A stretch of 5,469 nt of DNA from DATBAK01 sp036787815. GTDB lineage: Bacteria; Actinomycetota; Acidimicrobiia; IMCC26256; PALSA-610. This document shows positions 5,021 to 5,469 of the stretch, piece after piece. Every line of letters starts with the position of its first letter. The first letter of the stretch is position 1. Where the stretch lies: positions 1 through 5,469 of the forward strand of contig DAIQOP010000267.1 in the NCBI GenBank assembly GCA_036787815.1. Direction: 5' to 3'. The position numbers were made by a program, and so were the translations under genes. Below the pieces are notes generated by a model. It was not told the DNA's origin. It did no database searches and worked only from the letters and a program-made list of their open reading frames with translations.

Positions 5021-5425
5021 GTGGACGAAGAGACGGCGGTTGGCGACCTCGTGCTCGACGTGCAACGGCGCGCCGGCTCGACGTTGGTGCGCATCGCCGG
5101 CGAGCTCGACGCCGCCACCGCCCCCGACCTCGCCGACCTGTGCCGCGCGGTGCACGCGCACGGCGATCGCGACGTGATCATCGACCTCACCGAGACGCGC
5201 TTTCTCGACTCGTCGGGGTTGCGCGCGCTCGTCGGCGCCCGCCGGTTGTTCGGAGACGGTGGCGGCAGCCTGCGCCTGGCGGTACTGGACGTAGGAGAGG
5301 CCGACGTCGATGGTCAGGCCGGTGAACGAGAGCAACGGAAGCAGCAGCAACGCCATGATGACCATGGCTTGCCCCGAGCTCGCGGTGCGCCGACGCCAGA
5401 AACCACCGTGTTTGCAGAGGTGTAA
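5021..5425 (+). CDS. STAS-domain anti-anti-sigma factor, C-terminus replaced at a junction
   Basis: A second SpoIIAA/RsbV-like protein, divergent from the anti-sigma/sigma operon and so a probable partner of that anti-sigma factor. The start is GTG at 5021, with GAAAGG (5009-5014) six bases upstream. STAS homology is clear from VLDVQRRAGSTLVRIAGELDAATAP through VIIDLTETRFLDSSGLRALVGARRLFGDGGGSLRL, with the phospho-acceptor motif DSSGLR at residues 63-68. It stops at about residue 86 (nucleotide 5278). The expected last 20-25 residues, the helix present in the other STAS protein of this window, are missing. The remaining 48 codons (LDVGEADVDGQAGEREQR onward, to the TAA at 5423) are simply antisense to a TadG-like gene. 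As written, the protein lacks its final helix and would probably fold poorly. It is either a gene broken by a rearrangement or an artefact of assembly. Confidence 0.8.
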   Translation: MDEETAVGDLVLDVQRRAGSTLVRIAGELDAATAPDLADLCRAVHAHGDRDVIIDLTETRFLDSSGLRALVGARRLFGDGGGSLRLAVLDVGEADVDGQAGEREQRKQQQRHDDHGLPRARGAPTPETTVFAEV

Positions 5426-5446
5426 CCTGCCGAAGCAAACCGTCAT
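5261..5446 (-). CDS. TadG-like Flp pilus assembly protein, N-terminal fragment
   Basis: Reading leftward from the ATG at 5446, residues 1-62 end in a typical Tad/TadG N-terminus: a short basic stretch (FWRRRTASS), GQAMVIMALLLLPLLSFTGLTIDVGLSYVQYRQAQAAA. GQAM followed by a single hydrophobic segment, then a DVG motif and RQAQ-AAA, is the hallmark of TadE/TadG-like proteins. These are membrane-anchored components or minor pilins of tight-adherence (Flp) pili. The family normally continues with D-AAALAGA. Here, beyond about 5261, the frame stays open but becomes antisense to the STAS gene, with no TadG sequence. Only the N-terminal anchor is present, so the gene is truncated by the junction. An AAGG about eight bases upstream of the ATG supports the start, though the true start is less certain than the motif. 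Confidence 0.7.
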
Positions 5447-5469
5447 GTGTTCTGCCTTGTCCAGATGTC

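Noticed and set aside
4457..5446. A single 329-codon minus-strand frame joining the TadG-like N-terminus to the anti-sigma factor.
   Set aside because: The middle (about 4856-5260) is antisense to a clear STAS domain and to the divergent promoter region. It has no recognisable protein sequence. The anti-sigma gene has its own start and ribosome binding site at 4855.
1..5469. CRISPR arrays, insertion sequences, tRNA or rRNA genes, riboswitches.
   Set aside because: No regularly spaced repeats, transposase-like frames, terminal inverted repeats or RNA gene signatures were seen on either strand.

Overview
The window is GC-rich throughout, with strong G/C bias at third codon positions and several GTG starts. 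The gene types point to a high-GC actinobacterium: a SigB/SigF-type sigma factor with partner-switching regulators, an LAxTG-type (class E) sortase signal, and a Tad pilus gene. Lineage within the Actinomycetota cannot be fixed from this sequence. An Acidimicrobiia-like or similar environmental actinobacterium is a guess.

Layout, left to right: (1) 2-610 (+), the 3' part of a cell-wall-anchored blue-copper (cupredoxin) protein with an amicyanin-type metal loop, a Thr-rich stalk and an LAFTG sorting signal. (2) 664-1095 (+), a secreted soluble cupredoxin with a plastocyanin-type loop. (3) 1088-2023 (-), an aldo/keto reductase with an intact catalytic tetrad, overlapping the second cupredoxin tail-to-tail. 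(4) 2024-2392, a 369-base intergenic stretch with a possible stress-sigma promoter and two short tandem repeats. (5) 2393-2593 (+), a CsbD-family stress protein, followed by a strong hairpin. (6) 2662-2997 (-), a STAS anti-anti-sigma factor. (7) 3248-3715 (+), a universal stress protein, overlapping the next gene tail-to-tail. (8) 4457-4855 and 3702-4460 (-), a two-gene operon of an RsbW-like anti-sigma factor and a SigB/F-family sigma factor, joined by an ATGA overlap. (9) 4856-5020, a divergent intergenic region with two back-to-back candidate stress-sigma promoters. (10) 5021-5425 (+), a second STAS gene whose homology stops near 5278, where it runs into (11) 5446-5261 (-), the N-terminus of a TadG-like pilus protein on the opposite strand.

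Positions 2393-5278 read as a general stress-response locus. A sigma factor is held by an anti-sigma factor, two STAS proteins are candidate release factors, and likely target genes (CsbD, universal stress protein, perhaps the aldo/keto reductase) lie around them. Three sites resemble stress-sigma promoters (GNNT, about 15 bases, GGGTA): one before csbD and one for each of the divergent anti-sigma/sigma and STAS transcripts, which suggests positive autoregulation. Most unusual is the anti-sigma factor. It keeps the general GHKL fold pattern but lacks the N-box Asn and any recognisable DxGxG box, although both STAS proteins keep the phosphorylatable DSSGLR motif.

The STAS/TadG junction near 5261-5278 looks like a rearrangement or an assembly chimera and should be checked before the right end of the window is trusted.
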